Below are positions 45,027 to 54,793 of a stretch of DNA of 64,000 bases, piece after piece. The notes beneath the pieces are model-generated. The model made no database searches. It had not been told where the DNA came from and saw only the letters and a program-made list of their open reading frames with translations. Within the stretch, counting starts at the first letter, position 1. Each line of letters starts with the position of its first letter. Source of the DNA: Pseudomonas arcuscaelestis (GTDB taxonomy: Bacteria > Pseudomonadota > Gammaproteobacteria > Pseudomonadales > Pseudomonadaceae); NCBI RefSeq assembly GCF_016881005.1, contig NZ_JACOPV010000021.1:1-64000 (forward strand), written 5' to 3'. Both the position numbers and the translations under genes were made by a program.

Positions 45027-47069
45027 ATGGCATCCGTACTCTCCCGTTTGGCCCTGTGCGCCTCGACGCTCCTGCTGTTACCCGCCCTTCACGCTGCCGA
45101 GCCAGCAACCGCGCTCCCCCCTTCCGACAACACACTGCTCGAACGTGGCAAATACGTTGCTCAACTGGGCGACTGCATTGCTTGTCACACCGCCCCGGAT
45201 GGCCCGCTCATGGCCGGCGGGCTGCAACTGCAGACGCCCATGGGCACAATCTATTCAAGCAACATCACCCCAGACCCAGACACCGGGATTGGTCGCTACA
45301 GTTTCGAGCAGTTCGACAAAGCCATGCGCGAAGGGGTGAGTGCCGATGGCACCCACCTATACCCGGCAATGCCCTACCCCTCCTATGCAAAAATGACAGA
45401 AGAGGATATGCGCGCGCTGTATGCCTACCTGCAATCAGTAGCACCCATCAATCAGGCTAACCAGGCCGCCGACATGAGCTGGCCGTTCAATATGCGCTGG
45501 GGGTTGGCATTGTGGAATTGGGCCTTTGTCGACGATCAGCCGTTCGAGCCAGACCCCGACCGCTCGCCGCTCATCAATCGAGGCGCCTACCTGGTACAGG
45601 GCCTGGGCCACTGTGGCGCCTGCCATACACCGCGCGGCATTGCCTTCCAGGAAAAGGCCATGAGCGATGCAGGCAGCAGCGGCAAGCACTTTCTTGCCGG
45701 TGAAACCGTGGAGCACTGGCGCGCTCTGAGCCTGCGCAACTTGTGGACGGTGCCCGATACCGTGCAATTGCTCAAGACCGGACAAAACCGTTTCGCCACG
45801 GTTTCAGGGAACATGGCCGATGTGATTCACCACAGCACCCAGCATTTCAGCGACGCTGACCTCACGGCCATTGCCAGCTACCTGAAGTCCTTGCCACCTG
45901 GTGAAAACGACTTGCCGATGCCGGCCGTCGCCCTGGCACCGACCACCGCCCCCACCGATCTGTTCAGCAGCCGAGGTGGGCTGGGTTACACCCAATTCTG
46001 CAGCGATTGCCACCGTACCGACGGCGCTGGCGTGCCGGGCATGTTTCCGCCATTGGCGGGCAACCCGAGCATTGCCTCCAGCGACCCGACGTCGCTTTTG
46101 CACATCACGCTGACCGGCTGGAAAACCGCGCAGACCGCCACTCATTCGCGGGTCTATACCATGCCCGGGTTTGCCCGACTGTCGGATCAGGAGATCGCCG
46201 AGATCCTCAGTTTCGTTCGCAACCGTTGGGGCAACCAAGGTTCTGCAATTTCCCAGGAGCAAGTGAAAAAGCTGCGTGGCCAGCTCAATCCACAAACAAC
46301 CGATTCAACGGCATTCGAAACCCCGCGCCTGGCCGATCTGCTGGCCGCACCAAATGCCGACCAAGTTGTTCGTGGTATGCGACTACACCTGCAGACCAAG
46401 GAGTTGCTGCCGGACAATGTCGGCAATGCACTAAATTGCACCAGTTGCCACCTCAACGCTGGCACCGTGGCTGACGGCTCGCCATTTGTCGGGGTATCCG
46501 CATTTTTCCCTGGCTATGCGCCGCGGGCCGGAAAGATCATCACGCTCGAAGAACGCATCAACGGCTGCTTCCGCCGCTCGATGAATGGCAAGCCAATTCC
46601 CCCGCAATCGGCCGATATGCAGGCCATGGTCGCCTATTTCGATTGGATGAAAAACAATACCCAACCAGGGGACAAGGTAGCTGGACGGGGAGTTGGCAAG
46701 ATAGACCCGGCAATCAAGCCCGATCTGGCCAACGGCGAGCTGGTGTACGCCAAACAGTGCGCCGTGTGCCATGGCACCAACGGCGAGGGGTTGGCACGCG
46801 AAGATGGCAGCATGGTCTTTCCACCGCTCTGGGGTGAGCAGTCCTTTAACATCGGTGCCGGCATGGCCCGCACCTACACTGCCGCGGCGTTCGTCAAACG
46901 CAACATGCCCATCGGCTTTCATGAGCGCTTCCCGCTTGGCCAGGGCGGCTTGAGTGATCAGGAAGCAGTGGATGTTGCGGCGTGGTTCTCGCAACAGCCG
47001 CGGCCGGACTTCCCGGACAAAGTCAACGACTGGCCAAACGGCGGCAAGCCGGTGGACGCCAGGTACTGA
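45027..47069 (+). CDS. Five-haem cytochrome c: AdhB-like trihaem fused to TsdA-like dihaem
   Basis: A 680-residue exported cytochrome with signal peptide (to about residue 23) and five CxxCH haem sites at residues 50, 196, 325, 471 and 578. The first three lie in a region like the trihaem cytochrome subunit of membrane alcohol/gluconate dehydrogenases. The last two form a module like thiosulfate dehydrogenase TsdA, including KIITLEERINGC. Its Cys514, 39 residues after His475, matches the distal haem ligand expected in TsdA. It could oxidise thiosulfate, or a similar sulfur compound, and pass electrons through the trihaem part. No dehydrogenase gene is adjacent. AAAGGA precedes the ATG. Confidence 0.82.
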   Translation: MASVLSRLALCASTLLLLPALHAAEPATALPPSDNTLLERGKYVAQLGDCIACHTAPDGPLMAGGLQLQTPMGTIYSSNITPDPDTGIGRYSFEQFDKAMREGVSADGTHLYPAMPYPSYAKMTEEDMRALYAYLQSVAPINQANQAADMSWPFNMRWGLALWNWAFVDDQPFEPDPDRSPLINRGAYLVQGLGHCGACHTPRGIAFQEKAMSDAGSSGKHFLAGETVEHWRALSLRNLWTVPDTVQLLKTGQNRFATVSGNMADVIHHSTQHFSDADLTAIASYLKSLPPGENDLPMPAVALAPTTAPTDLFSSRGGLGYTQFCSDCHRTDGAGVPGMFPPLAGNPSIASSDPTSLLHITLTGWKTAQTATHSRVYTMPGFARLSDQEIAEILSFVRNRWGNQGSAISQEQVKKLRGQLNPQTTDSTAFETPRLADLLAAPNADQVVRGMRLHLQTKELLPDNVGNALNCTSCHLNAGTVADGSPFVGVSAFFPGYAPRAGKIITLEERINGCFRRSMNGKPIPPQSADMQAMVAYFDWMKNNTQPGDKVAGRGVGKIDPAIKPDLANGELVYAKQCAVCHGTNGEGLAREDGSMVFPPLWGEQSFNIGAGMARTYTAAAFVKRNMPIGFHERFPLGQGGLSDQEAVDVAAWFSQQPRPDFPDKVNDWPNGGKPVDARY

Positions 47070-47081
47070 CGTGCGTGTCTG

Positions 47082-47121
47082 CAAGTCCCACCAGTGGGGG
47101 TGGGGCTTGTCCTGCGACAAG
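47082..47121 (+). terminator. Double hairpin after the cytochrome gene
   Basis: CAAGTCCCACC (47082-47092) pairs with GGTGGGGCTTG (47099-47109) with one G-U. A second small stem CTTGTC-CTGC-GACAAG (47106-47121) overlaps it, so the two are alternatives. The composition is like the REP-type hairpins elsewhere in the window. Confidence 0.5.
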
Positions 47122-47214
47122 CGCCGAAGGCCTGCATGATCAGCAAGTTTATGCTTATATCATCATGCCGCCGGCGCTGACTGGCTCCTTCCGGACCGAC
47201 TCACTAGGACTGAC

Positions 47215-48330
47215 ATGCACCACTCGACCCACGACATTCTGGCACCGGTTCCTGGTATCGCCCGCCAGATCCACAGCTTTCACTTCGGCCCCCGTGGTGC
47301 CGGCAAAATCTACATTCAGGCCTCGCTGCACGCTGACGAACTGCCAGGCATGCTGGTGGCCTGGCATCTCAAACAACGCTTGGGCGAGCTCGAAGCCCAG
47401 GGCCTGCTGCAGCGTGAAATCGTTCTGGTGCCGATTGCCAACCCAGTGGGCCTGGAACAGGTTTTGCTGGATGTACCGCTGGGGCGCTTCGAATTGCAGA
47501 GTGGCGAGAACTTCAACCGCAACTTTGTCGACCTTAGCGACTCCATCGGCGATCAGATCGAAGCACATTTGACCCAGGACCCTGCGCATAACGTTGCCTT
47601 GATTCGCGAATGCCTGCGTCGCCTGCTGGACGCCCAACCTGCGCACACCCCGCTGCAGTCGCAACGGTTGACGCTGCAGCGACTGGCTTGCGATGCGGAG
47701 ATGGTGCTGGACCTGCATTGCGATTTCGACGCGGTCGTCCATTTGTACACCACCCCGGAAGCCTGGTCGCAAGTCGAGCCGCTGTCGCGCTATCTAGGCG
47801 CCCAGGCCAGTCTTCTGGCTACCGATTCCGGTGGTCAGTCGTTCGACGAGTGTTTCACTCTGGTTTGGTGGCAACTGCAGCAGCGCTTCGGCAAGCAATT
47901 CCCGATACCGCAGGGCAGCTTTTCAGTCACCGTCGAGTTGCGCGGCCAGGGAGATGTCAGCCACCCGCTGGCAGAAAAGGATTGCGCAGCAATTCTGGCC
48001 TATCTGACCCGTTATGGGGCGATAGCCGGTGAGCCCACAAGTCTGCCGGAGCTGAGCTATGCCGCCACGCCACTGGCAGGTGTAGAGCCAGTAGCCACGC
48101 CACTAGGGGGACTATTGGTGTTCCACGCACAACCCGGACAATACCTGGAGGCAGGGCAGTTGATTGCGCAGGTTATCGACCCACTCAATGATCGAGTGAC
48201 ACCGGTACGCAACGTGCAGCCAGGCCTGCTCTACGCCCGCTCTCTACGCCGCATGGCAACCACCGGCATGGTCATCGCCCACGTGGCGGGCAACCAGGCC
48301 TACCGCAGTGGTTACCTGTTATCGCCGTGA
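47215..48330 (+). CDS. Succinylglutamate desuccinylase/aspartoacylase-family zinc hydrolase
   Basis: A 371-residue protein of the M14-like AstE/ASPA family. The first zinc ligands are His and Glu in SLHADELPG (about 41-44), the third His lies in LDLHCDF (about 163-165), and the catalytic Glu is probably in TVELRGQG. The C-terminal 90 residues form a beta-barrel (GLLVFHAQPGQYLEAGQLIAQV). Such enzymes deacylate N-acyl amino acids; the substrate is not determined. A lone ATG with weak Shine-Dalgarno begins the frame. Confidence 0.8.
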   Translation: MHHSTHDILAPVPGIARQIHSFHFGPRGAGKIYIQASLHADELPGMLVAWHLKQRLGELEAQGLLQREIVLVPIANPVGLEQVLLDVPLGRFELQSGENFNRNFVDLSDSIGDQIEAHLTQDPAHNVALIRECLRRLLDAQPAHTPLQSQRLTLQRLACDAEMVLDLHCDFDAVVHLYTTPEAWSQVEPLSRYLGAQASLLATDSGGQSFDECFTLVWWQLQQRFGKQFPIPQGSFSVTVELRGQGDVSHPLAEKDCAAILAYLTRYGAIAGEPTSLPELSYAATPLAGVEPVATPLGGLLVFHAQPGQYLEAGQLIAQVIDPLNDRVTPVRNVQPGLLYARSLRRMATTGMVIAHVAGNQAYRSGYLLSP

Positions 48331-48350
48331 CGTTGTTGGGCTGAGCGGCC

Positions 48351-48584
48351 TTACGCTACAGGCGCGGGAGGCGCTTCGTCTGGAAGCGTCGGCTCACCCG
48401 GCTCCATTGGCTGGTTTTCGCCGGGTTGCGGCTGGTCGGGCGTATCCGGATCGGGCTGACCGGGCACACCGCCCGCGTGCACGCTATACGGATGCGGATG
48501 GGCCAGCAGCGACCAGGCCATTACACCGATGTGGTTGGGCTGCAACACGGCCAGCTTGGCACTGATGGTCGGGTCGAGTTTCAT
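48351..48584 (-). CDS. Small hypothetical protein with Pro-rich tail, 77 aa
   Basis: A 77-residue protein. The first 35 residues look folded (LDPTISAKLAVLQPNHIGVM), and the remainder is disordered and rich in Pro, Glu and Gln. I do not recognise the family. AAGGAG six bases before ATG 48584 gives good support for expression. It is convergent with the zinc hydrolase and follows dcd on the same strand. Confidence 0.6.
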   Translation of the reverse strand: MKLDPTISAKLAVLQPNHIGVMAWSLLAHPHPYSVHAGGVPGQPDPDTPDQPQPGENQPMEPGEPTLPDEAPPAPVA

Positions 48585-48608
48585 GGGCAACTCCTTGGCT
48601 TGGTAACG

Positions 48609-48633
48609 TTCGCCAGGCCTGTTGCCTGGCGAA
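48609..48633 (-). terminator. Hairpin after dcd
   Basis: TTCGCCAGGC (48609-48618) pairs perfectly with GCCTGGCGAA (48624-48633) across five bases. It lies in the 104-bp gap between dcd and the small gene that follows on the same strand. There is no T run. Confidence 0.45.
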
Positions 48634-48688
48634 ACAGTTCACCTAATAGGAGTCTGCCAGAGAAAAACAATTCCCTGGTTTTATCGGA

Positions 48689-49255
48689 TCAAGTGCGTGG
48701 CAGCGTGACACCGCGTTGCCCCTGGTACTTGCCGCCGCGATCCTTGTACGAGACTTCGCACTCTTCATCGGACTCCAGGAACAGCATCTGCGCCACACCC
48801 TCGTTGGCGTAAATCTTTGCCGGCAAGGTCGTGGTGTTGGAGAACTCGAGCGTCACGTGACCTTCCCACTCGGGCTCGAGCGGGGTGACGTTGACGATGA
48901 TCCCGCAACGGGCATAGGTGCTCTTGCCCAGGCAAATGGTCAGCACATTGCGCGGAATACGGAAGTACTCCACGGTGCGGGCCAGGGCAAAGGAGTTCGG
49001 CGGAATGATGCAGACATCACTTTTGACGTCGACAAAGCTGCCGGCATCGAAATTTTTCGGATCGACGGTCGCCGAGTTGATGTTGGTGAAGACCTTGAAC
49101 TCGTCGGCGCAGCGTACATCGTAGCCGTAGCTGGAGACACCGAAGGAGATCAGGCGGTTGTCGCTCTCACCGCGCACCTGGCGCTCGACGAACGGCTCGA
49201 TCATGCCGTGTTCCTGCGCCATGCGGCGAATCCACTTGTCCGATTTGATGCTCAT
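48689..49255 (-). CDS. dcd: dCTP deaminase
   Basis: A 188-residue enzyme that deaminates dCTP to dUTP for thymidylate synthesis. Family features include [12 protein letters not shown] (about 41-52), the substrate loop [10 protein letters not shown] (about 110-119) with the catalytic Glu in [12 protein letters not shown], and the C-terminal GKYQGQ nucleotide lid. The length is that of E. coli-type Dcd. The start at ATG 49255 (MSIKSDKW) removes a 15-residue unlikely extension. It is divergent from the cold-shock gene. Confidence 0.97.
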   Translation of the reverse strand: MSIKSDKWIRRMAQEHGMIEPFVERQVRGESDNRLISFGVSSYGYDVRCADEFKVFTNINSATVDPKNFDAGSFVDVKSDVCIIPPNSFALARTVEYFRIPRNVLTICLGKSTYARCGIIVNVTPLEPEWEGHVTLEFSNTTTLPAKIYANEGVAQMLFLESDEECEVSYKDRGGKYQGQRGVTLPRT

Positions 49256-49606
49256 GGCGGGTGTCCTGAAGTAACGAGGTGAAGAAATTCTGTGGCGCAT
49301 CTTACCGGGCCTGACGCCTGGTTCAAAGTTCCGTGCAGCGTCAGAGGTCGAATCCCCCGTGCGCCGGGGCTTTCAGCGGGGCGTGCAGCACCGTCAGTCA
49401 TGATTTGCGCGAAAGCTTAACAAGACCATTGGCACGTTCTGGAAAAAGGGTTAAGGTGACGCCACTGTGCTGCACGTGTCACTGAGAATATCTACCTGAT
49501 GCAAGATCTCGATCAACCCATCTTCATGATTTTTCTGCCTCTTTGCACTCAGTCTCGACCAGGGCAATTCCTGAGTTGTAGTTAACTTCGTCCAAGGAGA
49601 CAGACA
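49256..49606 (+). other. Gene-free region upstream of the cold-shock gene
   Basis: 351 bp without a supportable reading frame. The distal part is GC-rich and the 160 bp before the cold-shock ATG is AT-richer, consistent with a long 5' leader, which is usual for cold-shock mRNAs. AAGGAG lies 9 bases before the ATG. I could not assign a specific -35/-10 pair with confidence. Confidence 0.5.
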
Positions 49607-49816
49607 ATGTCCAATCGCCAAACCGGTACCGTTAAGTGGTTCAACGATGAAAAAGGCTTCGGCTTCATCACCCCACAATCCGGTGACGACCTGTTCGTAC
49701 ACTTCAAAGCCATCAAGGCTGACGGCTTCAAGAGCCTGAAAGAAGGCCAAGCGGTCTCTTTCATCGCTACCCGCGGTCAGAAAGGCATGCAGGCTGAAGA
49801 AGTAGAAGTTATCTAA
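49607..49816 (+). CDS. capB: Cold-shock domain protein (CspA/CapB family)
   Basis: A 69-residue single cold-shock domain with RNP1 (KGFGFIT, about 16-22) and RNP2 (LFVHF, about 29-33), starting [11 protein letters not shown]. It binds single-stranded RNA and DNA and should act as an RNA chaperone. The length and sequence are those of Pseudomonas CapB-like proteins. It is monocistronic, with a strong terminator 19 bp after the stop. Confidence 0.95.
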   Translation: MSNRQTGTVKWFNDEKGFGFITPQSGDDLFVHFKAIKADGFKSLKEGQAVSFIATRGQKGMQAEEVEVI

Positions 49817-49834
49817 CTTCCGCTTTACAGCTTG

Positions 49835-49868
49835 AAAAAACCCCGCCCTTAACAGGCGGGGTTTTTTT
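49835..49868 (+). terminator. Terminator of the cold-shock gene
   Basis: AAAAAACCCCGCC (49835-49847) pairs with GGCGGGGTTTTTT starting at 49855, followed by T. The 49869-49977 stretch beyond has no gene. Confidence 0.95.
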
Positions 49869-49977
49869 ATGCCTGCGATTCAAGCTGTCGCCACATAGAA
49901 CACACACCCACTACGCCAGCGCGGCAGCCCATTACAGGCCACCGCCAGGGCCCATTACAGAGCCCTCTACAACCGTA

Positions 49978-51072
49978 TCAGTCTTCGCTGATGGTAATGT
50001 TCGGCATCGCTGGCGCTGCGGCTTCCTGCAACACAATGCGCGCTCCCACCTGACGAGCCAGTTCCTGGTAAACCATGGCAATCTGGCTTTCCGGCTCGGC
50101 AATGGCAGTCGGCTTACCACTGTCGGCCTGTTCACGAATCAGCATAGACAGCGGCAGCGAAGCCAGAAGCTCCACCCCATATTGCTCAGCCAGCTTCTCT
50201 CCACCACCCTCACCAAACAGATGCTCGGCATGGCCACAGTTGGAACAGATATGCACGGCCATGTTCTCGACCACACCCAACACCGGGATATTGACCTTGC
50301 GGAACATTTCAACGCCTTTCTTGGCGTCGATCAGGGCGAGGTCTTGCGGCGTGGTTACGATCACCGAGCCTGCAACCGGAACCTTCTGCGCCAGCGTCAG
50401 CTGAATGTCACCGGTGCCGGGTGGCATGTCGATCACCAGGTAGTCGAGATTGTCCCACGCAGTCTGCGTTACCAATTGCAGCAATGCTCCCGAAACCATT
50501 GGTCCACGCCAGACCATCGGGGTGTTGTCGTCGGTCAGAAACGCCATGGACATAACTTCGACGCCGTGAGCCTTGAGCGGAACAAACCACTTCTGGTCGC
50601 GGATCTGCGGACGCGTGCGCTCAGGAATGCCAAACATCACGCCCTGGCTGGGGCCATAGATATCGGCATCGAGGATACCCACCCGGGCCCCCTCGCGGGC
50701 CAGCGCCAGGGCGAGGTTGGCGGCGGTGGTGGACTTGCCCACTCCACCCTTGCCCGAGGCAACGGCAATGATGTTCTTGACGTTGGCAAGGCCCGGGATC
50801 TGTGCCTGGGCTTTATGCTCGGCAATCACACAATTGATCTCGACCTTAGCCGAGACAACCCCGTCGACCCCCTCGATGGCGGTTTGCAGGACTTGCGCCC
50901 AACCGTTCTTGAACAGGCCGGCAGCATAGCCCAGTTGCAACTGGACACTGACCCGCTCGCCCTGGATATCGATCGCTTGCACACAGCCGGCACTAACCGG
51001 GTCCAGGTTCAAATAAGGGTCGGTGTACTGGCGAAGAACGGCTTCGACGGCTGCGCGAGTGACGGCACTCAT
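49978..51072 (-). CDS. apbC: Iron-sulfur cluster carrier ATPase ApbC/Mrp
   Basis: A 364-residue protein: an N-terminal DUF59/MIP18-like domain (residues about 1-85), deviant Walker A SGKGGVGKSTT (about 106-116), Walker B-type DYLVIDMPPGTGD, and the C-terminal CSNCGH motif whose two cysteines bridge a [4Fe-4S] cluster between subunits. It transfers Fe-S clusters to apoproteins in the cytosol. It is divergent from metG, an arrangement shared with other Pseudomonas. Confidence 0.95.
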   Translation of the reverse strand: MSAVTRAAVEAVLRQYTDPYLNLDPVSAGCVQAIDIQGERVSVQLQLGYAAGLFKNGWAQVLQTAIEGVDGVVSAKVEINCVIAEHKAQAQIPGLANVKNIIAVASGKGGVGKSTTAANLALALAREGARVGILDADIYGPSQGVMFGIPERTRPQIRDQKWFVPLKAHGVEVMSMAFLTDDNTPMVWRGPMVSGALLQLVTQTAWDNLDYLVIDMPPGTGDIQLTLAQKVPVAGSVIVTTPQDLALIDAKKGVEMFRKVNIPVLGVVENMAVHICSNCGHAEHLFGEGGGEKLAEQYGVELLASLPLSMLIREQADSGKPTAIAEPESQIAMVYQELARQVGARIVLQEAAAPAMPNITISED

Positions 51073-51226
51073 GGAGACTCCCGTTATAAAGACTGAGTAA
51101 AACAGACCACTATGCTAACCCGCTAAACATCTACAGATACGTCCATGGGGTGAAATAAATTTCCCGGCGTTTTATAGTGGCCGATCACCGTTTCATCTCA
51201 AGTAGCCAAAAAAGTAGCCGAGCCCC

Positions 51227-53266
51227 ATGTCCGAGCAACGTAAGATTCTCGTAACCAGCGCCCTACCCTATGCCAACGGGTCGATCCACCTTGGTCACAT
51301 GCTCGAGTACATCCAGACAGACATGTGGGTGCGCTTCCAGAAGCACCGTGGCAACCAGTGCACTTATGTCTGCGCCGACGATGCGCACGGCTCTGCAATC
51401 ATGCTGCGCGCCGAAAAGGAAGGCATCACTCCCGAGCAACTGATTGCGGCTGTCCAGGCTGAGCACGCTGGGGACTTCGCCGACTTCCTGGTGGATTTCG
51501 ACAACTTCCATTCGACCCACGCCGAAGAAAACCGCGAACTGTCGAACCAGATCTACCTCAAGCTGCGTGATGCCGGGCACATCGCTACCCGGTCGATTAC
51601 CCAGTACTTCGACCCGGACAAAAAAATGTTCCTGGCCGATCGTTTCATCAAAGGCACCTGCCCCAAGTGCGCCACTGAAGACCAGTACGGCGACAACTGT
51701 GAAAAATGCGGCGCCACCTATGCCCCGACCGAACTGAAGAACCCCAAGTCGGCCATATCCGGTGCCACCCCGGTACTCAAGGATTCCCAGCATTTCTTCT
51801 TCAAGCTGCCCGATTTCCAGGCAATGCTCGAACAGTGGACCCGCAGCGGTACGCTGCAGGACGCCGTAGCCAACAAGATCGCCGAGTGGCTGGATGCCGG
51901 CCTGCAGGAATGGGACATCTCCCGTGACGCACCCTATTTCGGCTTTGAAATTCCGGACGAGCCAGGCAAGTACTTCTATGTATGGCTAGACGCACCTATC
52001 GGTTACATGGCGAGTTTCAAGAACCTTTGCGCCCGTCGTCCAGAGCTGGATTTCGACGCGTATTGGAACAAGGACTCCACCGCCGAGCTGTATCATTTCA
52101 TCGGCAAGGACATCGTCAATTTCCACGCATTGTTCTGGCCAGCCATGCTCGAAGGCGCCGGTTTGCGCAAGCCGACCGGGATCAACGTGCACGGCTACCT
52201 GACCGTGAACGGCTCGAAAATGTCCAAATCCCGCGGCACCTTCATCAAGGCCCGCACCTATCTGGATCACCTGGCACCGGAATACCTGCGTTACTACTAC
52301 GCCTCCAAGCTGGGCCGTGGCGTCGATGACCTGGACCTGAACCTGGAAGACTTCGTACAAAAGGTCAACTCCGACCTGGTCGGCAAAGTCGTCAACATTG
52401 CCAGCCGTTGTGCCGGGTTCATTCAAAAGGGTAACGACGGCGTGATGGTGCAAGGCGATGCAGCGCCGGAGCTCACCGAAGCCTTCCTGGCCGCAGCGCC
52501 AAGTATTGCCGACGCTTATGAAGCACGTGATTTCGCCCGCGCCATGCGTGAAATCATGGGCCTGGCTGACCGCGCCAACGCCTGGATTGCCGACAAGGCG
52601 CCGTGGTCGCTGGCCAAGCAGGAAGGCAAGCAGGACGAAGTACAGGCGATCTGCGCCCAGGGCATCAACCTGTTCCGCCAACTGGTCATCTTCCTCAAGC
52701 CGGTATTGCCGCTGCTGGCTGCCGATGCAGAAGCGTTCCTCAACGTCGCTCCGTTGACCTGGGACGACCACCTGACGCGCCTGGACAACCACCAGTTGAA
52801 TCCATTCAAGGCGCTGATGAACCGTATCGACCCGGTCAAGGTAGAAGCCATGACTGCCGCCAGCAAGGAAGACCTGGCCGCCAGCCAGACATCTGTAGCA
52901 ACGGGCAACGGCGAACTGAGCAAAGACCCGCTGTCGGCAGAGATCGACTTCGACACCTTTGCAGCAGTCGACCTGCGCGTGGCCCTGATCCTCAAGGCTG
53001 AAGCCGTTGAAGGCGCCGACAAGCTCTTGCGCCTGACCCTGGACATCGGTGACGAGCAACGCAACGTCTTCTCGGGCATCAAGTCGGCCTATCCAGACCC
53101 TGCCAAGCTCGAAGGACGCTTGACCATGATGATTGCCAACCTCAAACCGCGCAAAATGCGTTTTGGCATTTCCGAAGGCATGGTCATGGCCGCAGGCCCT
53201 GGCGGCGAAGAAATCTACCTGCTCAGCCCTGATAGTGGCGCCAAACCTGGCCAGCGCATCAAATAA
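51227..53266 (+). CDS. metG: Methionyl-tRNA synthetase
   Basis: A 679-residue class I synthetase. The HIGH-type motif is IHLGHML (about 18-24), a zinc-binding knuckle lies in [18 protein letters not shown] (about 143-160), KMSKS is in [12 protein letters not shown] (about 330), and a C-terminal Trbp111-like tRNA-binding domain is present from about residue 575 ([20 protein letters not shown]). The length matches the long dimeric form. It charges initiator and elongator tRNA-Met. An imperfect terminator follows before the rnf operon. Confidence 0.98.
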   Translation: MSEQRKILVTSALPYANGSIHLGHMLEYIQTDMWVRFQKHRGNQCTYVCADDAHGSAIMLRAEKEGITPEQLIAAVQAEHAGDFADFLVDFDNFHSTHAEENRELSNQIYLKLRDAGHIATRSITQYFDPDKKMFLADRFIKGTCPKCATEDQYGDNCEKCGATYAPTELKNPKSAISGATPVLKDSQHFFFKLPDFQAMLEQWTRSGTLQDAVANKIAEWLDAGLQEWDISRDAPYFGFEIPDEPGKYFYVWLDAPIGYMASFKNLCARRPELDFDAYWNKDSTAELYHFIGKDIVNFHALFWPAMLEGAGLRKPTGINVHGYLTVNGSKMSKSRGTFIKARTYLDHLAPEYLRYYYASKLGRGVDDLDLNLEDFVQKVNSDLVGKVVNIASRCAGFIQKGNDGVMVQGDAAPELTEAFLAAAPSIADAYEARDFARAMREIMGLADRANAWIADKAPWSLAKQEGKQDEVQAICAQGINLFRQLVIFLKPVLPLLAADAEAFLNVAPLTWDDHLTRLDNHQLNPFKALMNRIDPVKVEAMTAASKEDLAASQTSVATGNGELSKDPLSAEIDFDTFAAVDLRVALILKAEAVEGADKLLRLTLDIGDEQRNVFSGIKSAYPDPAKLEGRLTMMIANLKPRKMRFGISEGMVMAAGPGGEEIYLLSPDSGAKPGQRIK

Positions 53267-53277
53267 GCAAGCCCCCA

Positions 53278-53301
53278 GCCCCGGACCAATACGTCCGGGG
53301 C
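53278..53301 (+). terminator. Terminator-like hairpin after metG
   Basis: GCCCCGGAC (53278-53286) pairs perfectly with GTCCGGGGC (53293-53301) around CAATAC, followed only by GTTCT. It should partly separate metG from the rnf genes, which begin 60 bp later. Confidence 0.65.
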
Positions 53302-53360
53302 GTTCTAATCCTCGCGTCATTGCCGGATAATGGCGAACAGCCCTGGCATTGTGCATCTCC

Positions 53361-53942
53361 ATGAGCGAATTCATTCTGGCCCTGATCAGCGCCGCGCTGG
53401 TCAACAACCTGATCCTGCATCAGGGATTGGCCATCGACCCTGCGCTTCAATTATCGGCTGACCAAACGCGTCGCCGAGTGCACGCCCTGGGACTGGCCAC
53501 CTTGGCGTTGCTGGTGCTTACCAGCAATATCGGGCAGTTGCTGTACCACTACCTCCTGCAACCTTTGCAACTGGGCTACCTGCGCGTCTTCATTCTGCTC
53601 CCCCTGTGCGTGTTAGTGGTCGAGCCTCTGCTGGGCGGACTGTCTCGCATGCTACCGACACTGCCCTTCAGTGGACTCATGCCTCTGCTCCTGGGCAATG
53701 TGGCACTGCTAGGCTTGAGCCTGCAGGTGACCCAGGGCAACTATGGCGCGCTGCAGGCTCTGGCTTTGAGCCTAGGTGGCGGGCTGGGTTTCTGGCTTGC
53801 CCTGAGTTTGTTCGTAGACTTGCGCGAGCGCAGCGACAACGACGCCATCGCACCAAGTTTTCGCGGACTGCCAGTGGAGCTGATAGGAGCTGGCGTGATG
53901 GCCTTGGCGTTTCTCGGTTTCAACGGATTATTTACCTCATGA
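53361..53942 (+). CDS. rnfA: Rnf complex subunit RnfA, lacking the cluster cysteines
   Basis: A 193-residue membrane protein with six hydrophobic helices, matching RnfA/RsxA in length and at ALVNN (12-16), the charged loop DLRERSDND and the C-terminal [16 protein letters not shown]. In the E. coli protein as I recall it, Cys26 (GLCPF) and Cys114 (TNCAV) help ligate a [2Fe-2S] cluster between RnfA and RnfE. Here the aligned residues are Asp26 (IDP) and Val114 (GNVAL). The only cysteine is Cys83, in another helix. ATG 53361 follows a short upstream in-frame start. The stop overlaps rnfB (ATGA). Confidence 0.88.
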   Translation: MSEFILALISAALVNNLILHQGLAIDPALQLSADQTRRRVHALGLATLALLVLTSNIGQLLYHYLLQPLQLGYLRVFILLPLCVLVVEPLLGGLSRMLPTLPFSGLMPLLLGNVALLGLSLQVTQGNYGALQALALSLGGGLGFWLALSLFVDLRERSDNDAIAPSFRGLPVELIGAGVMALAFLGFNGLFTS

Positions 53943-54793
53943 GTCTGATTCAACGCATCGACGCCTTACTGCCGCAGACCCAATGCGGCAAGTGTGGCCA
54001 CCCTGGATGCCTGCCTTATGCAAAGGGCATGGCCGAGGGCGAGGCGATCAACAAGTGTCCACCTGGTGGCGGCGAAACCATTGCCGCGTTAGCCAACCTT
54101 CTTCAGGTACCGATCACCGCCCTGGACCCTGAGCGCGGCAGTGCCCCGCCCCAGGTGGCCTATATCCGCGAGGCGGAATGTATTGGCTGCACCAAGTGCA
54201 TACAGGCCTGCCCAGTAGACGCCATTGTCGGCGCAGCAAAATTGATGCACACCGTTATCAGCGCCGAGTGTACTGGCTGCGACTTGTGCGTGGCTCCCTG
54301 CCCGGTTGACTGTATCGACCTGCTGCCCTTGAGCACAGACGGCGGCATCATCGCGGTCGTCGGCGGCATGGCCTACGACCCGAAGGCGCTGGCGGCACGC
54401 AACAGCAAGCGCAACCACGCCCGGCGCCGCTTCGAGCTGCGCAACAGTCGCTTGCAAAGCGAAGAAGAGCGAAAACAAGCCGAGCGCGCCGCTCGCACTC
54501 GACCTGCCACCACCAGCACCAGCGCTGCACAGAGCACTGTCAACGTCGACCCGATCAAAGCGGCCATCGAACGGGTCAAGGCACAGAAGGCGGCCGCTGC
54601 TGATGCGGCGCTGAAAAAAGCCAAGATTGCGGCGGCAATGAGTCGAGCGCAATTGAACAAGGCCAGAAGCGCCTTCGGTGAGGAACCGAGCGATGTGCAA
54701 CTGGCTCAATTAACGGAGTTGGAGCTGGAGGCCGAACAAGCCCAGGCGACATTAATGGCTTTGCTGGCGGCTAACTCCAATGCCAGTCACTGA
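53939..54793 (+). CDS. rnfB: Rnf complex ferredoxin subunit RnfB, soluble form with long basic tail
   Basis: A 284-residue protein. A first four-Cys Fe-S domain (C16, C19, C24, C40) is followed by two ferredoxin motifs (C81-C91 and C111-C121). It starts directly at [14 protein letters not shown], so the N-terminal membrane anchor of E. coli RsxB is absent; the upstream sequence in this frame is antisense-like shadow of rnfA. Residues about 150-284 form a Lys/Ala/Gln-rich helical tail, in part ([17 protein letters not shown]) like the C-terminal tail of RnfC. No rnfC gene follows. The end overlaps rnfD by 14 bp. Confidence 0.88.
   Translation: MSLIQRIDALLPQTQCGKCGHPGCLPYAKGMAEGEAINKCPPGGGETIAALANLLQVPITALDPERGSAPPQVAYIREAECIGCTKCIQACPVDAIVGAAKLMHTVISAECTGCDLCVAPCPVDCIDLLPLSTDGGIIAVVGGMAYDPKALAARNSKRNHARRRFELRNSRLQSEEERKQAERAARTRPATTSTSAAQSTVNVDPIKAAIERVKAQKAAAADAALKKAKIAAAMSRAQLNKARSAFGEEPSDVQLAQLTELELEAEQAQATLMALLAANSNASH

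Noticed and set aside
51986-53407. 473-codon minus-strand frame opposite metG
   Set aside because: Antisense shadow of metG; no recognisable domain or start signal.
53606-53938. N-terminal extension of rnfB that might supply the missing membrane anchor
   Set aside because: The extension is in a shadow frame of rnfA, is Arg/Trp/Gly-rich and has no hydrophobic helix; the ATGA overlap marks the true start.
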